From assembly GCA_965657135.1 (NCBI GenBank), contig CBFHNF010000012.1, positions 20,709 through 84,708 of the forward strand: 64,000 bases of DNA, written 5' to 3'. This stretch comes from HIMB11 sp965657135 (GTDB taxonomy: Bacteria > Pseudomonadota > Alphaproteobacteria > Rhodobacterales > Rhodobacteraceae). The notes under the pieces were generated by a model, which saw nothing but the letters and a program-made list of their open reading frames with translations, was not told the origin of the DNA and did no database searches. Made by a program: the position numbers and the translations under genes. Of this stretch, positions 1 to 9,783 are shown piece by piece (positions within the stretch are counted from its first letter, which is position 1; every line of letters begins with the position of its first letter).

Positions 1-82
1 CCCGCGTTTTTTATGGAGTTGATTTCGTTTCGGTTTACATGTTGAACTTCTGATAAATGAAAAAAATTAGGGGTGGTCGAAC

Positions 83-1810
83 ATGAAGAAACCAGAGGAT
101 TTACGCTCAGCACGGTGGTTTGCACCAGATGATTTACGCGCGTTCGGTCACAGATCGCGTGCGATGCAGATGGGGCTAGATGGCGCGGATTGGGAAGGCA
201 AGCCAATCATCGCAATCATAAACACGTGGTCGGATCTTTCGCCCTGTCACCACCATCTACGCGATCGTGCGGAATACGTGAAAAAGGGGGTGTATCAGGC
301 CGGTGGCATGCCCGTTGAAATGCCAGTGCAATCTTTTGCGGAACAATTTTTGAAACCGACATCAATGCTGTATCGCAATATGGGCGCGATTGAGGTCGAA
401 GAGACATTGCGATCGCATCCAATTGACGGGGCTGTTTTGATGGGCGGTTGCGATAAATCTACACCTGCCTTGGTCATGGGGGCCGTTAGCATGGGACTTC
501 CGTTTATTTATTTGCCTGCTGGAGCAATGTTGCGTGGCAATTATGCGGGTGAAAAACTGGGCTCCGGCACGGATACTTGGAAATATTGGGACGAACGGCG
601 CGCAGGTAACATAACCAAAGAACAATGGGATGGTGTCCAAGGTGGGATTGCGCGCAGTTACGGCACCTGTATGACGATGGGCACCGCATCAACAATGATG
701 AGCATTGCAGATGGTTGGGGGCTGACCCTGCCTGGCGCATCGACTATTCCTGCGCCGGATGCAGGGCATAAACGAATGTCGGCGGCCTGTGGTCGGCGTA
801 TTGTTGATATGGTGTGGGAGGATTTGACGCCAAATCAAATCATGACCCCTGCAAGCACGCGAAATGCGGTAACTGTGGCCATGGCAACGGGGTGTTCTAC
901 AAATGCAATCATCCACCTGATCGCCATGGCGCGGCGTGCAGGCGTTGACCTTAGCTTGGATGATTTGGATGACATTGGGCGTACCACACCTGTGATTGCA
1001 AATATCCGCCCATCAGGATCTGAATATTTGATGGAGGATTTCTATTACGCGGGTGGTTTGCGCGCACTTATGGTCGAGTTAGGCGATAAATTGGATCTAA
1101 GCGTGAAAACCGTTACGGGTCAGACCCTGGGCGAATGTCTAGAGGGGGCCGTGAATTACAACGACGATGTCATTCGCCCCTTGTCAAACCCCGTCTATCA
1201 TGAAGGGTCCTTGGCAGTCCTAAAAGGGAATTTGGCCCCTGATGGTGCGGTGATTAAACCTGCGGCAATGGATCCAAAATTTCAAAAACATCGCGGGCCT
1301 GCAATTGTTGCGGACAGCTATGATGATATGAAGAAAATCATCAATGATGAAGATTACCCCATGACACCCGACCACGTTTTAATCCTGCGGAATGCGGGTC
1401 CGATTGGGGGGCCAGGCATGCCCGAATGGGGTATGATCCCGATGCCTAAGGCACTATTAAAACAGGGGTATCGCGATATGGTGCGCTTGTCGGATGCGCG
1501 CATGTCGGGAACGTCCTACGGGGCCTGCATTCTGCATGTCGCCCCCGAGTCGTATATCGGCGGACCATTGGCCCTGATCCAAACGGGAGATATCATCGAA
1601 GTCGACGTTCCAAACCGCATTTTGAATGTGGATATTTCTGATGCGGAAATGGCGGCGCGACGCGAAAAATGGGTTGCACCGCCTCCGCGTTATGAACGCG
1701 GTTGGGGTCAAATGTATACCCAACATATCGAACAGGCAGATAAGGGGTGCGATTTCGATTTTCTACGCACGGATTTTGGTGCCCCTGTTCCAGAACCCGA
1801 AATCAATTGA
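83..1810 (+). CDS. IlvD/Edd-family sugar-acid dehydratase, L-arabinonate dehydratase-like
   Basis: A 575-residue Fe-S dehydratase that removes water from a sugar acid to give a 2-keto-3-deoxy acid. Cys55 (SPCHHH), Cys123 (GGCDKSTPA) and Cys196 (YGTCMTMG) are spaced as the [2Fe-2S] ligands recalled for Rhizobium L-arabinonate dehydratase (59/127/200, a constant offset of four), and the opening RSARWFAPDDLR is typical of that branch rather than of branched-chain IlvD. A ribosome binding site (AGGGGTGG) precedes the ATG. The RraA-type gene 52 bases downstream suggests a short pentonate or related sugar-acid catabolic operon. The exact substrate cannot be read from sequence. Family certain, L-arabinonate likely. 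Confidence 0.88.
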   Translation: MKKPEDLRSARWFAPDDLRAFGHRSRAMQMGLDGADWEGKPIIAIINTWSDLSPCHHHLRDRAEYVKKGVYQAGGMPVEMPVQSFAEQFLKPTSMLYRNMGAIEVEETLRSHPIDGAVLMGGCDKSTPALVMGAVSMGLPFIYLPAGAMLRGNYAGEKLGSGTDTWKYWDERRAGNITKEQWDGVQGGIARSYGTCMTMGTASTMMSIADGWGLTLPGASTIPAPDAGHKRMSAACGRRIVDMVWEDLTPNQIMTPASTRNAVTVAMATGCSTNAIIHLIAMARRAGVDLSLDDLDDIGRTTPVIANIRPSGSEYLMEDFYYAGGLRALMVELGDKLDLSVKTVTGQTLGECLEGAVNYNDDVIRPLSNPVYHEGSLAVLKGNLAPDGAVIKPAAMDPKFQKHRGPAIVADSYDDMKKIINDEDYPMTPDHVLILRNAGPIGGPGMPEWGMIPMPKALLKQGYRDMVRLSDARMSGTSYGACILHVAPESYIGGPLALIQTGDIIEVDVPNRILNVDISDAEMAARREKWVAPPPRYERGWGQMYTQHIEQADKGCDFDFLRTDFGAPVPEPEIN

Positions 1811-1862
1811 TGACGCAGCGCAATTCCTAATTCAGGATGGGCCGATAACTTAGGGAAATAGA

Positions 1863-2588
1863 ATGACACAGACGCAGTTGAAGGCACAAACTAAGGCGCA
1901 ATTAGAAAAGGTTTCAGTGGCAACACTTGCGACAGCCCTGTTCAAGCGTGGTCTGCGTAATCAAGTGATCCAAGACGTACGGCCGATTAAACCCAAAGCG
2001 CGCAATATGGTGGGTCCGGCCTTTACCTTACGCTATATTCCTGCGCGCGAGGATCGCAACCAATTATCTGTGTTCCGCAACCCAGAACACCCACAACGTC
2101 ACGCCATTGAAACCTGTCCTGTCGGGCATGTTTTGGTGATGGATAGTCGGCGCGATCCCTCTATGGCATCAGCTGGGGATATTTTGATCACACGGCTTAT
2201 GGTGCGCGGCGGGGCGGGCGTTGTCACAGATGGTGGGTTTCGCGATGCAATGAATATTGGTGAGTTGGACATCCCAGCCTATCATAATCGTCCATCCAGC
2301 CCAACAAACCTGACCAATAATGAAGCAATTGAAATCAACGGTCCGATCGGTTGTGGCAACGTTGCGGTGTTTCCAGGTGACATCATGGTGGGGGATGCGG
2401 ACAGTGTGATTGTGATCCCTGCCGATATCGCGGATGAGGTCGCAGCCGAGGCTACCGAAATGACCGCCTATGAAGATTTCGCAATCGAACGTGTACGCGC
2501 GGGCCAATCGATCATCGGACTATACCCAGCAACGCATTCCGAAAATCTGGATGCATTTCATAAGTGGCGCAAAAAGAATGACCACTAA
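1863..2588 (+). CDS. RraA-family protein (HMG/CHA aldolase-like)
   Basis: A 241-residue member of the RraA / class II 4-hydroxy-4-methyl-2-oxoglutarate aldolase fold. The core GDILITRLMVRGGAGVVTDGG-type segment near residues 100-125 ends in the conserved Arg-Asp pair (GGFRDA) that binds substrate and divalent metal in the aldolase branch, so an enzymatic role is more likely than RNase E inhibition. It follows the sugar-acid dehydratase on the same strand, and such pairs are common in Rhodobacterales sugar-acid operons. Inference: it acts on the keto-acid made by its neighbour. Databases often name such proteins ribonuclease activity regulator RraA, which is probably misleading here. Confidence 0.8.
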   Translation: MTQTQLKAQTKAQLEKVSVATLATALFKRGLRNQVIQDVRPIKPKARNMVGPAFTLRYIPAREDRNQLSVFRNPEHPQRHAIETCPVGHVLVMDSRRDPSMASAGDILITRLMVRGGAGVVTDGGFRDAMNIGELDIPAYHNRPSSPTNLTNNEAIEINGPIGCGNVAVFPGDIMVGDADSVIVIPADIADEVAAEATEMTAYEDFAIERVRAGQSIIGLYPATHSENLDAFHKWRKKNDH

Positions 2589-2603
2589 ATAAACGTGAAA
2601 ATT

Positions 2604-2678
2604 TGGAGCGGGCGATGAGATTCGAACTCACGACATTTACCTTGGCAAGGTAACGCTCTACCCCTGAGCTACGCCCGC
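2604..2678 (-). tRNA. tRNA-Gly (anticodon GCC)
   Basis: Read on the minus strand, a full cloverleaf runs from GCGGGCG to its complement CGCCCGC with encoded CCA. The D-arm contains GTAGCTCAGGGGTAGAGC, the anticodon loop is TTGCCAA (GCC), and the T-arm carries GTTCGAATC. It is 75 nt including CCA, and a promoter-like pair lies just upstream. Confidence 0.96.
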
Positions 2679-2694
2679 GTCCTTGGGTAGTGTG

Positions 2695-2723
2695 CTTTTA
2701 GAAATAGTTTTCCCACTGTGCAA
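2695..2723 (-). promoter_or_regulatory. Candidate promoter of tRNA-Gly
   Basis: On the minus strand TTGCAC (-35) is followed after exactly 17 nt by TAAAAG (-10). The expected start lies about 10 nt before the tRNA 5' end. A sigma-70-like match only; no experimental support. Confidence 0.5.
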
Positions 2724-2732
2724 GTAGAAAAT

Positions 2733-2758
2733 GGCACGGAAAGAGAATTTTCCGCGCC
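2733..2758 (-). terminator. Candidate terminator of pyruvate carboxylase gene
   Basis: An inverted repeat 11 nt past the pyc stop: a 10-bp stem (GGCGCGGAAA against TTTCCGTGCC, one G-U pair) with a 6-nt loop, followed on the minus strand by ATTTTCT. The U-run is short, so efficiency is uncertain. Confidence 0.55.
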
Positions 2759-2769
2759 AGTCATTTTTT

Positions 2770-5700
2770 CTATTCCAGTTCGATGAGCAAATCTTTGGCA
2801 TCAATTTGGGCGCCCGCACTGACATGTGCGGCCTTGATCACTGCGTCGCGTTCAGCGTGAATGCCCGTTTCCATTTTCATGGCTTCGATGGTCAATAGCA
2901 AATCGCCCTCTCGAACCTGCTGCCCAGTCTGCACCACGACTGATGCCACGACCCCAGGCATGGGGGCGCCAATATGATTTGAATTGCCCAATTCTGCCTT
3001 TGGTTTCGCCGCTGTAGTTGCCTTAACGATGCGATTGGGCACACGGATAACACGAGGCTGCCCGTTTAGTTCAAAAAACACTTTGACCTCGCCATCATCC
3101 GTGGTTTCGCCAACGGCCTGAAGGCGAATTTCTAGGGTTTTACCTGGATCAATTTCGGTGGTGATTTCTTCGCCTGGTTCCATCCCATAAAAGAATGTTT
3201 TCGTGGGAAGCGTGCGCACAGGGCCATAGGTTTTATGACGTTGCATGTAATCCGTAAAGACTTTGGGGTACATCAAGTATCCGTTTAAATCTTCGTCATC
3301 AATGTCCATGCCATCCAATTGATCTGAGAGGTCTTTGCGCGTGCTTTCCAGATCGATTGGGGCCAAATGTTTTCCCGGACGTTCGGTGTTTGGGGCCTCA
3401 CCCTTTAATATCTTATTCACGATCTCTGTTGGAAACCCGCCGGGCGGTTGTCCCAGATTTCCGCGCATCATATCGATCACGCTATCGGGAAAGGCGACAT
3501 CTGTTTCTGGGTTTTCGACATCTTGGCGCGTGATCCCTTGCGAGACCATCATTAGGGCCATATCGCCGACGACCTTGGATGAGGGTGTTACCTTAACGAT
3601 ATCGCCAAACATTTGGTTCACATCTGCATAGGTTTTGGCAATATCACTCCAGCGTTCTTCTAACCCCAGAGAGCGTGCTTGCGCCTTAAGGTTAGTGAAC
3701 TGTCCACCTGGCATTTCGTGCAGATAGACTTCGGAGGCAGGAGCGGACAGGCCGCTTTCGAATGCGGTGTATTGCGCACGGACCTGTTCCCAATAGGCGC
3801 TGATTTCGCGAATGCGTTCGATATCTATTCCGGTGTCGCGATCCGTATTGCGCAACGCTTCTACGATTGAGCCAAGACAAGGCTGCGACGTGCCACCAGA
3901 AAAGGCGTCCATTGCGGCATCCACAGCATCAACACCCGCATCAGCGGCCGCAAGGATCGTCGCGCCTGCAACCCCAGATGTATCATGCGTGTGAAAATGG
4001 ATGGGTAATCCCACTTCTTCTTTTAGCGCTTTAACCAATTGACGCGCAGCTGCGGGTTTCAACAGGCCTGCCATATCCTTTAGACCCAGAACATGCGCCC
4101 CAGCATCGCGCAGTTGCTTGCCCATATCGACATAATATTTCAGATCATATTTTGCCCGATCTGGGTTCAAAATATCGCCAGTGTAACAAATGGTGCCTTC
4201 ACAGATTTTGTTTGCCTCAACGACGGCGTCCATTGCGACGCGCATGTTTTCAACCCAATTCAGGCTGTCAAAGACACGGAAAACATCGATGCCCTTGGCA
4301 GCTTCGGCAACAAAGGACTGAACAACATTGTCAGGGTAATTCGTATATCCAACCCCGTTCGAAGCGCGCAGCAACATTTGTGTCATTAGGTTTGGCATTG
4401 CACTTCGCAAATCACGCAGGCGTTGCCATGGACATTCCTGCAAGAAACGGTAGGCCACGTCAAATGTCGCCCCCCCCCAGCATTCAATTGAAAACAGTTG
4501 CGGCAGGTTCGCCGCATAACTTGGTGCAACCTTAATCATGTCAATCGAACGCAGGCGCGTTGCCAATAGGGATTGGTGACCATCGCGCATAGTGGTGTCG
4601 GTGATCAACACCTGAGGTTGTTTCAACATCCATTCCGCAACGGCAGCTGGGCCTTTTTGTTCTAATAGATTGCGCGTACCGTAGGCCAGTTCTGTGCCAT
4701 GCGTCGGTGGTTTTGGAGGACGCAAATCCGCCGCAGGTGCGGGGCGTCCCTGTGTTTCTGGATGACCGTTTACCGTGATATCCGCAATGTACGTCAGAAC
4801 CTTGGTGCCGCGGTCGCGACGTTTTGCAAACGAAAACAATTCGGGCGTTTCGTCGATAAATTTTGTCGAGTATTGATCAGACAAAAATGTCGGATGCTTT
4901 AGCAAATTTTCAACAAATGCGATGTTTGTGGATACGCCACGAATTCGAAATTCGCGCAATGCACGGTCCATCCTATTAATCGCCTTTTGCGGGGTTGGGG
5001 CCCATGCGGTGACTTTGACCAATAATGAATCATAATACCGTGTGATCACGCCACCTGAATAGGCCGTCCCCCCATCCAAACGGATGCCCATTCCTGTTGC
5101 AGAACGAAACGCAGTGATACGACCATAATCGGGGATAAAATTGTTTTGCGGATCTTCGGTTGTGATCCGCGTTTGTAGGGCGTGACCGTTCAGGGTTACT
5201 TCGTCTTGGCTGGCTTTGCCGGTTGCTTCGGCAATGGTTTTGCCTTCTGCGATCAGAATTTGGGACTGAACGATGTCGATGCCTGTGACTTCCTCTGTCA
5301 CGGTGTGTTCCACTTGCACACGGGGGTTCACTTCGATGAAGTAAAATTTGCCCGTTTCCATATCCATTAGGAACTCAACCGTCCCCGCGCACTCATAATT
5401 CACGTGCGCACAAATACGACGCCCCAATTCGCAAATTTCCTGGCGCTGCGCGTCAGTCAGGTAGGGGGCAGGGGCGCGTTCAACGACCTTTTGGTTGCGC
5501 CTTTGTACGGAACAATCGCGTTCCCATAGATGGTAAATTTCACCATGTTTGTCACCCAAAATTTGTACTTCGACGTGACGGGCGCGGGTGATCATTTTTT
5601 CCAGATACCCTTCACCATTGCCAAATGCAGCTTCGGCTTCGCGACGGCCTTCGAGGATTTTCTCTTCTAATTCATCGGGGTCATTGATAGGGCGCATGCC

Positions 5701-6207
5701 GCGTCCACCGCCACCCCACGATGCCTTGAGCATGAGGGGGTAGCCGATTTCAGCTGCCTCTTTTGCAATAGCCTCCATATCATCGCCGAGCACTTCTGTC
5801 GCAGGAATAACTGGAACATTTGCGGCCATTGCCACTTTCCTTGCTGATGCTTTATCGCCAAGTGCGCGCATTGTTTCGGCCTTGGGGCCGATAAAAGTGA
5901 TTCCATTTTTGTCACAGGCATCCACAAATGCGGGATTTTCGGACAACAGACCGTAACCAGGGTGGATTGCATCAGCGCCACATTCGCGCGCCACACGAAT
6001 AATTTCATCGATGGACAAATAGGCCGCAACTGGTCCCAATCCTTCACCAATGCGATACGCTTCGTCCGCCTTAAAACGATGGAGACCCAGTTTATCTTCT
6101 TCGGCAAAAACAGCGACTGTTTTTTTCCCCATTTCATTTGCAGCGCGCATAATGCGGATTGCAATTTCTCCGCGATTAGCGATTAGGATTTTTTTGAAAT
6201 CAGCCAT
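2770..6207 (-). CDS. pyc: Pyruvate carboxylase
   Basis: A 1145-residue single-chain biotin enzyme converting pyruvate, bicarbonate and ATP to oxaloacetate, an anaplerotic step. The N-terminal biotin carboxylase half (about 1-450) has the glycine-rich ATP loop WGGGGRGMRP and FIEVNPRVQVEHTVTEE. The central carboxyltransferase domain starts near residue 540 with DTTMRDGHQSLLATR and includes the metal-site segment HFHTHDTSG. The C-terminal biotinyl domain has the biotinylated lysine in EAMKMET (Lys1111). Length and domain order match the family. AGGGAGAG lies upstream of the ATG. The gene is monocistronic, with a terminator hairpin just after it, and diverges from the helicase gene across a 441-base intergenic region. 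Confidence 0.97.
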   Translation of the reverse strand: MADFKKILIANRGEIAIRIMRAANEMGKKTVAVFAEEDKLGLHRFKADEAYRIGEGLGPVAAYLSIDEIIRVARECGADAIHPGYGLLSENPAFVDACDKNGITFIGPKAETMRALGDKASARKVAMAANVPVIPATEVLGDDMEAIAKEAAEIGYPLMLKASWGGGGRGMRPINDPDELEEKILEGRREAEAAFGNGEGYLEKMITRARHVEVQILGDKHGEIYHLWERDCSVQRRNQKVVERAPAPYLTDAQRQEICELGRRICAHVNYECAGTVEFLMDMETGKFYFIEVNPRVQVEHTVTEEVTGIDIVQSQILIAEGKTIAEATGKASQDEVTLNGHALQTRITTEDPQNNFIPDYGRITAFRSATGMGIRLDGGTAYSGGVITRYYDSLLVKVTAWAPTPQKAINRMDRALREFRIRGVSTNIAFVENLLKHPTFLSDQYSTKFIDETPELFSFAKRRDRGTKVLTYIADITVNGHPETQGRPAPAADLRPPKPPTHGTELAYGTRNLLEQKGPAAVAEWMLKQPQVLITDTTMRDGHQSLLATRLRSIDMIKVAPSYAANLPQLFSIECWGGATFDVAYRFLQECPWQRLRDLRSAMPNLMTQMLLRASNGVGYTNYPDNVVQSFVAEAAKGIDVFRVFDSLNWVENMRVAMDAVVEANKICEGTICYTGDILNPDRAKYDLKYYVDMGKQLRDAGAHVLGLKDMAGLLKPAAARQLVKALKEEVGLPIHFHTHDTSGVAGATILAAADAGVDAVDAAMDAFSGGTSQPCLGSIVEALRNTDRDTGIDIERIREISAYWEQVRAQYTAFESGLSAPASEVYLHEMPGGQFTNLKAQARSLGLEERWSDIAKTYADVNQMFGDIVKVTPSSKVVGDMALMMVSQGITRQDVENPETDVAFPDSVIDMMRGNLGQPPGGFPTEIVNKILKGEAPNTERPGKHLAPIDLESTRKDLSDQLDGMDIDDEDLNGYLMYPKVFTDYMQRHKTYGPVRTLPTKTFFYGMEPGEEITTEIDPGKTLEIRLQAVGETTDDGEVKVFFELNGQPRVIRVPNRIVKATTAAKPKAELGNSNHIGAPMPGVVASVVVQTGQQVREGDLLLTIEAMKMETGIHAERDAVIKAAHVSAGAQIDAKDLLIELE

Positions 6208-6648
6208 GATCTCTCCCTATGTATTACTATATTTTTTTGTCCAAATGGCGGTGGCCAAATGTGATTTAGATGATGCTGCAATGCAGAATGATAGGTTGTC
6301 AATCCAAACCATTCCCAAAAGGGCCATTGATTCCAATTAGATCATTCAAGGGGGCTTTGTTGCAAGTTTTGAAAATTGTTTGCGCGCAAAGCTTTCGGAA
6401 GATTGCGCGGGAATTTGTTGCATCGTGCAATGAATCCCTCCACTCAGTTCCCCAAATACATCAACATCGATCTGAATCACATCACGCTAACCCCAATCCA
6501 ACAGGCTATAAATTCACGGCGTGATAGCATGGTTTAAAACCCAATGGCGATTTGTCGTCACTAACGTGCGCGAATTAATCAAAAATTAACCAGAACATTT
6601 GTCGAACATCCTCTTTTCAATTTTGAAACTTCGGGTTAATTTATACAC
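6208..6648. promoter_or_regulatory. Divergent intergenic region between pyc and uvrD/pcrA
   Basis: This 441-base AT-rich stretch must hold the promoters of both divergent genes. A perfect 12-base palindrome, TTTGCGCGCAAA, lies at 6379-6390 and is a candidate operator. No convincing small gene, RNA or terminator was seen. The short open frames that run through it lack ribosome binding sites and look accidental. Confidence 0.45.
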
Positions 6649-8988
6649 ATGAGCAGTTTTGATGAAATGGACGCCTTCGAGGGTGCGTCACTATCCGCGC
6701 GTGCAATGGCTGCACGAGGTGCGCCCTATTTAGATGATCTAAATCCAGCACAGCGCGAGGCGGTTGAAGCATTGGATGGTCCCGTTTTGATGCTGGCGGG
6801 GGCTGGAACAGGCAAAACCAAGGCTTTGACATCACGGATTGTTCATTTGTTGAATACGCATCGTGCGCGCCCGAATGAAATTTTATCGGTAACGTTCACT
6901 AATAAAGCTGCTCGGGAAATGAAAAACCGTGTTGGAAAGCTGTTGGGTATGCAGATCGAGGGGATGCCTTGGTTGGGAACATTTCATTCGATTTGTGTTA
7001 AATTATTGCGCCGACACGCTGAGTTGGTTGGATTAAAGAGTAATTTCACAATATTGGATACGGACGATCAAAATCGCCTGATTAAGCAGTTGATCGTCGC
7101 CAATAACATTGATGAAAAACGCTGGCCAGCGCGACAAATGGGCGGAATTATCGATCACTGGAAAAACCGTGCTTGGACACCCGAAAAAGTACCTAGTGCC
7201 GAGGCAGGTGCATTTAATAATCGCGGTACCGAAATTTATGTTCAATATCAGACAAGATTGCGTGAATTAAATGCTGTTGATTTTGGTGATTTGTTACTGC
7301 ACATGGTGACCATTTTTCAGACGCATGATGACGTGTTGCAGCAATATCAGCGCTGGTTCAAATTCATTTTGGTGGACGAATATCAGGATACGAACGTTGC
7401 CCAATACTTGTGGTTGCGCCTGTTGGCGGGGGGGCATAAAAACATTTGTTGCGTAGGGGATGACGACCAATCGATCTACGGCTGGCGTGGCGCTGAGGTG
7501 GGAAACATCCTACGATTCGAAAAGGATTTCCCGGGTGCCAAAGTGGTGCGACTGGAGCAAAATTATCGATCTACCCCGCATATTCTTGCAGCAGCAAGCG
7601 GTGTGATTTCTGGTAATTCTGGACGCCTAGGAAAAGAACTTTGGACGGATCTGGATAGTGGCGAACCAGTTCGATTAATTGGCCATTGGGATGGAGAGGA
7701 AGAAGCGCGTTGGATTGGCGAAGAAGTTGAGGCGATGCAACGGGGAACACGTGGAAACGCCCCCCATGGATTAGAGGACATGGCAATCCTTGTGCGCGCA
7801 TCACATCAGATGCGCGCGTTCGAAGATCGATTTTTAACGATTGGATTGCCCTATCGCGTTATTGGTGGTCCACGGTTTTATGAACGCATGGAAATTCGCG
7901 ACGCAATGGCCTATTTCAGAGTTGTGCTTAGTCCAGAAGATGATCTGGCGTTTGAACGCATCATAAACACGCCTAAACGCGGTTTAGGGGATAAGGCGCA
8001 GCAAAAAATCCAACAAACCGCGCGCGAAAATGGCGTGTCGCTTGTTGATGGTGCGCGTATTGCACTCGCTGATAAGGTGTTGGGCGGTAAAGGTGCAACA
8101 GAACTGCGCGTTTTGATCGATGGGATTGATCGCTGGGGTCGAATGGCAGGTGATGCGGCGGTCACCCACATGGAACTTGCTGAAATCATCTTGGATGAAA
8201 GCGGCTATACCAGCATGTGGCAGAACGATAAAACGCCTGAGGCCACAGGTCGTTTGGAAAATCTAAAAGAACTGGTCAAAGCGCTTGAGCATTTTGAAAA
8301 CCTTCAAGGTTTCTTAGAGCATGTATCGCTGGTTATGGATAATGACACGCAAGACGGTGAAGAAAAAGTGTCAATCATGACTCTACATGCGGCCAAGGGT
8401 CTAGAGTTTCCGATTGTGTTTCTACCAGGGTGGGAAGATGGATTGTTCCCATCCCAACGTTCGATGGATGAATCTGGTCTAAAGGGATTAGAGGAAGAAC
8501 GCCGCCTTGCCTATGTAGGGATTACGCGGGCCGAACGGATTTGCACGATTTCATTTGCGGGCAATCGTCGAGTGTTTGGGCAATGGCAGTCATCGATGCC
8601 ATCGCGATTTATCGATGAATTGCCCGATGAACATGTTGAGGTCCTGACGCCTCCTGGATTGCAGGGTGGGGGCTACGGGGCTGCTGCCACATCCACTTTA
8701 CATGATGCAGCGGCCAAAGCAGATGCCTATAACTCACCTGGATGGCGCCGCATGCAGGAGCGCGCTGGTCAACGTGGTGTAAGCCAAGCAAAGGAAACGC
8801 GTCATATGATTATCGACGCAACTGCTGTACCGGCCTACGATTTAGGGGTGCGCGTGTTCCATCAAAAATTTGGCTATGGCGCTGTGATTGGTACCGAGGG
8901 TGATAAGTTAGAAATCGCTTTTGACAAGGCTGGCGTGAAAAAAGTGGTGGCCAAATTTGTCACGGCCGCGGATGACATTCCTTTCTAG
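6649..8988 (+). CDS. ATP-dependent 3'-5' DNA helicase, UvrD/PcrA type
   Basis: A 779-residue SF1A helicase. The N-terminal LNPAQREAVEALDGPVLMLA leads into Walker A (AGAGTGKTKAL), motif Ia (TFTNKAAREMKNR), Walker B (LVDEYQDTN), motif III (CVGDDDQSIYGWRGA), motif IV (RLEQNYRST), motif V (TLHAAKGLEFPIVFLPG) and motif VI (EERRLAYVGITRAE). The C-terminal end (VFHQKFGYGAVIG) is the small Tudor-like RNA polymerase-binding domain seen in PcrA/UvrD. The role is nucleotide excision and mismatch repair and clearing of stalled replication or transcription complexes. The choice between uvrD and pcrA is only nomenclature. Confidence 0.95.
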   Translation: MSSFDEMDAFEGASLSARAMAARGAPYLDDLNPAQREAVEALDGPVLMLAGAGTGKTKALTSRIVHLLNTHRARPNEILSVTFTNKAAREMKNRVGKLLGMQIEGMPWLGTFHSICVKLLRRHAELVGLKSNFTILDTDDQNRLIKQLIVANNIDEKRWPARQMGGIIDHWKNRAWTPEKVPSAEAGAFNNRGTEIYVQYQTRLRELNAVDFGDLLLHMVTIFQTHDDVLQQYQRWFKFILVDEYQDTNVAQYLWLRLLAGGHKNICCVGDDDQSIYGWRGAEVGNILRFEKDFPGAKVVRLEQNYRSTPHILAAASGVISGNSGRLGKELWTDLDSGEPVRLIGHWDGEEEARWIGEEVEAMQRGTRGNAPHGLEDMAILVRASHQMRAFEDRFLTIGLPYRVIGGPRFYERMEIRDAMAYFRVVLSPEDDLAFERIINTPKRGLGDKAQQKIQQTARENGVSLVDGARIALADKVLGGKGATELRVLIDGIDRWGRMAGDAAVTHMELAEIILDESGYTSMWQNDKTPEATGRLENLKELVKALEHFENLQGFLEHVSLVMDNDTQDGEEKVSIMTLHAAKGLEFPIVFLPGWEDGLFPSQRSMDESGLKGLEEERRLAYVGITRAERICTISFAGNRRVFGQWQSSMPSRFIDELPDEHVEVLTPPGLQGGGYGAAATSTLHDAAAKADAYNSPGWRRMQERAGQRGVSQAKETRHMIIDATAVPAYDLGVRVFHQKFGYGAVIGTEGDKLEIAFDKAGVKKVVAKFVTAADDIPF

Positions 8989-9110
8989 AAAATTGTTTAT
9001 GATTTGGAGGCAAAGTCTGGAAATATGACCTAAAGTTATGTTTATATGTACTATTGGTAAATACATTGATATTTATGGACAGGTTTTGTTGAATTTAAAG
9101 GGGGCGGACG

Positions 9111-9500
9111 ATGTCGGAGTTACTTCCGCAAATCGCACGCATCACACGGTTGTTGTCGAAAAACGAGGGTGTCGTAGATACGGCGCCAACCAAGCGCGTT
9201 GTAGACCGCGTAGTTGATAAGTCATCCCAGTCAATAACTTTTCCCCTGTACGACCGTATTCGTCCAAGTACGGATCGGTTTGTTGTCCATGCCGGACACG
9301 ATACGATTGCCGATTTCCAAAATGATAGAGATACGATTGATGTGACCGAGACGCTGACAACATATGCAGCCCGAAAAGCCTATGTTGATAGTCGTGCAAT
9401 GGTTGTAGGTGGCGACACGATTCTTACCGATGACGCCGCAAACACTATTACAATTGTTGGTCTGACAGATATTACGTCGTTGTACGACGATATTGTGTAA
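9111..9500 (+). CDS. Small protein with RTX / M10 peptidase C-terminal-type tail
   Basis: 129 residues with a strong ribosome binding site (AAAGGGGGCGGACG) before the ATG. Residues 1-55 are unrecognised. The rest resembles the C-terminal region of serralysin-type and RTX proteins: GHDTIADFQNDRDTIDV, then GGDTILTDDAANTITIVGLTD, and a hydrophobic end DDIV, as found in type I secretion substrates. The nonapeptide calcium repeats and any catalytic domain are absent. It could be a mini secreted protein or the remnant of a larger one. No secretion genes are nearby. Confidence 0.65.
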   Translation: MSELLPQIARITRLLSKNEGVVDTAPTKRVVDRVVDKSSQSITFPLYDRIRPSTDRFVVHAGHDTIADFQNDRDTIDVTETLTTYAARKAYVDSRAMVVGGDTILTDDAANTITIVGLTDITSLYDDIV

Positions 9501-9564
9501 GTTTGCGCGATCGCTACAAAATGTGTCGATTTTGGTCTTTACGGATCCTGTCAAATGGCGCAGG

Positions 9565-9728
9565 GTCGTTTGGCCGAGGTGCTTGCACTGCAAGAGAATT
9601 GGGAAGTCGGTTGAACTCCGACACTGCCCCCGCAACGGTGAGGGTGGAAGCAAACAAAACCACTGAAGTCATTTGGGAAGGTTTGTTTGTGTGGCATGAG
9701 CCGTCCGCCCCGAGTCCGGAAACCAGCC
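9565..9728 (+). promoter_or_regulatory. Cobalamin (AdoCbl) riboswitch
   Basis: The conserved core is visible: GGTGC with the hairpin CTTGCACTGCAAG (9581-9593), AATTGGGAA (9597-9605), a GTCGG/CCGAC stem, the B12 box CTGCCCCCGCAACGGTGA (9624-9641) and the 3' element GAGTCCGGAAACCAGCC (9712-9728). It lies on the plus strand 55 nt before an ATG. Between the two, a short GC-rich inverted repeat (CCAC...GTGG) could serve as expression platform by masking the start region. The riboswitch controls a small unknown gene and not a recognisable cobalamin gene. Confidence 0.9.
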
Positions 9729-9783
9729 TTGGTTGAATGAAACTTTAACCACCGTCACGGGGTGTGGCGCAGAAAGGCACAAA

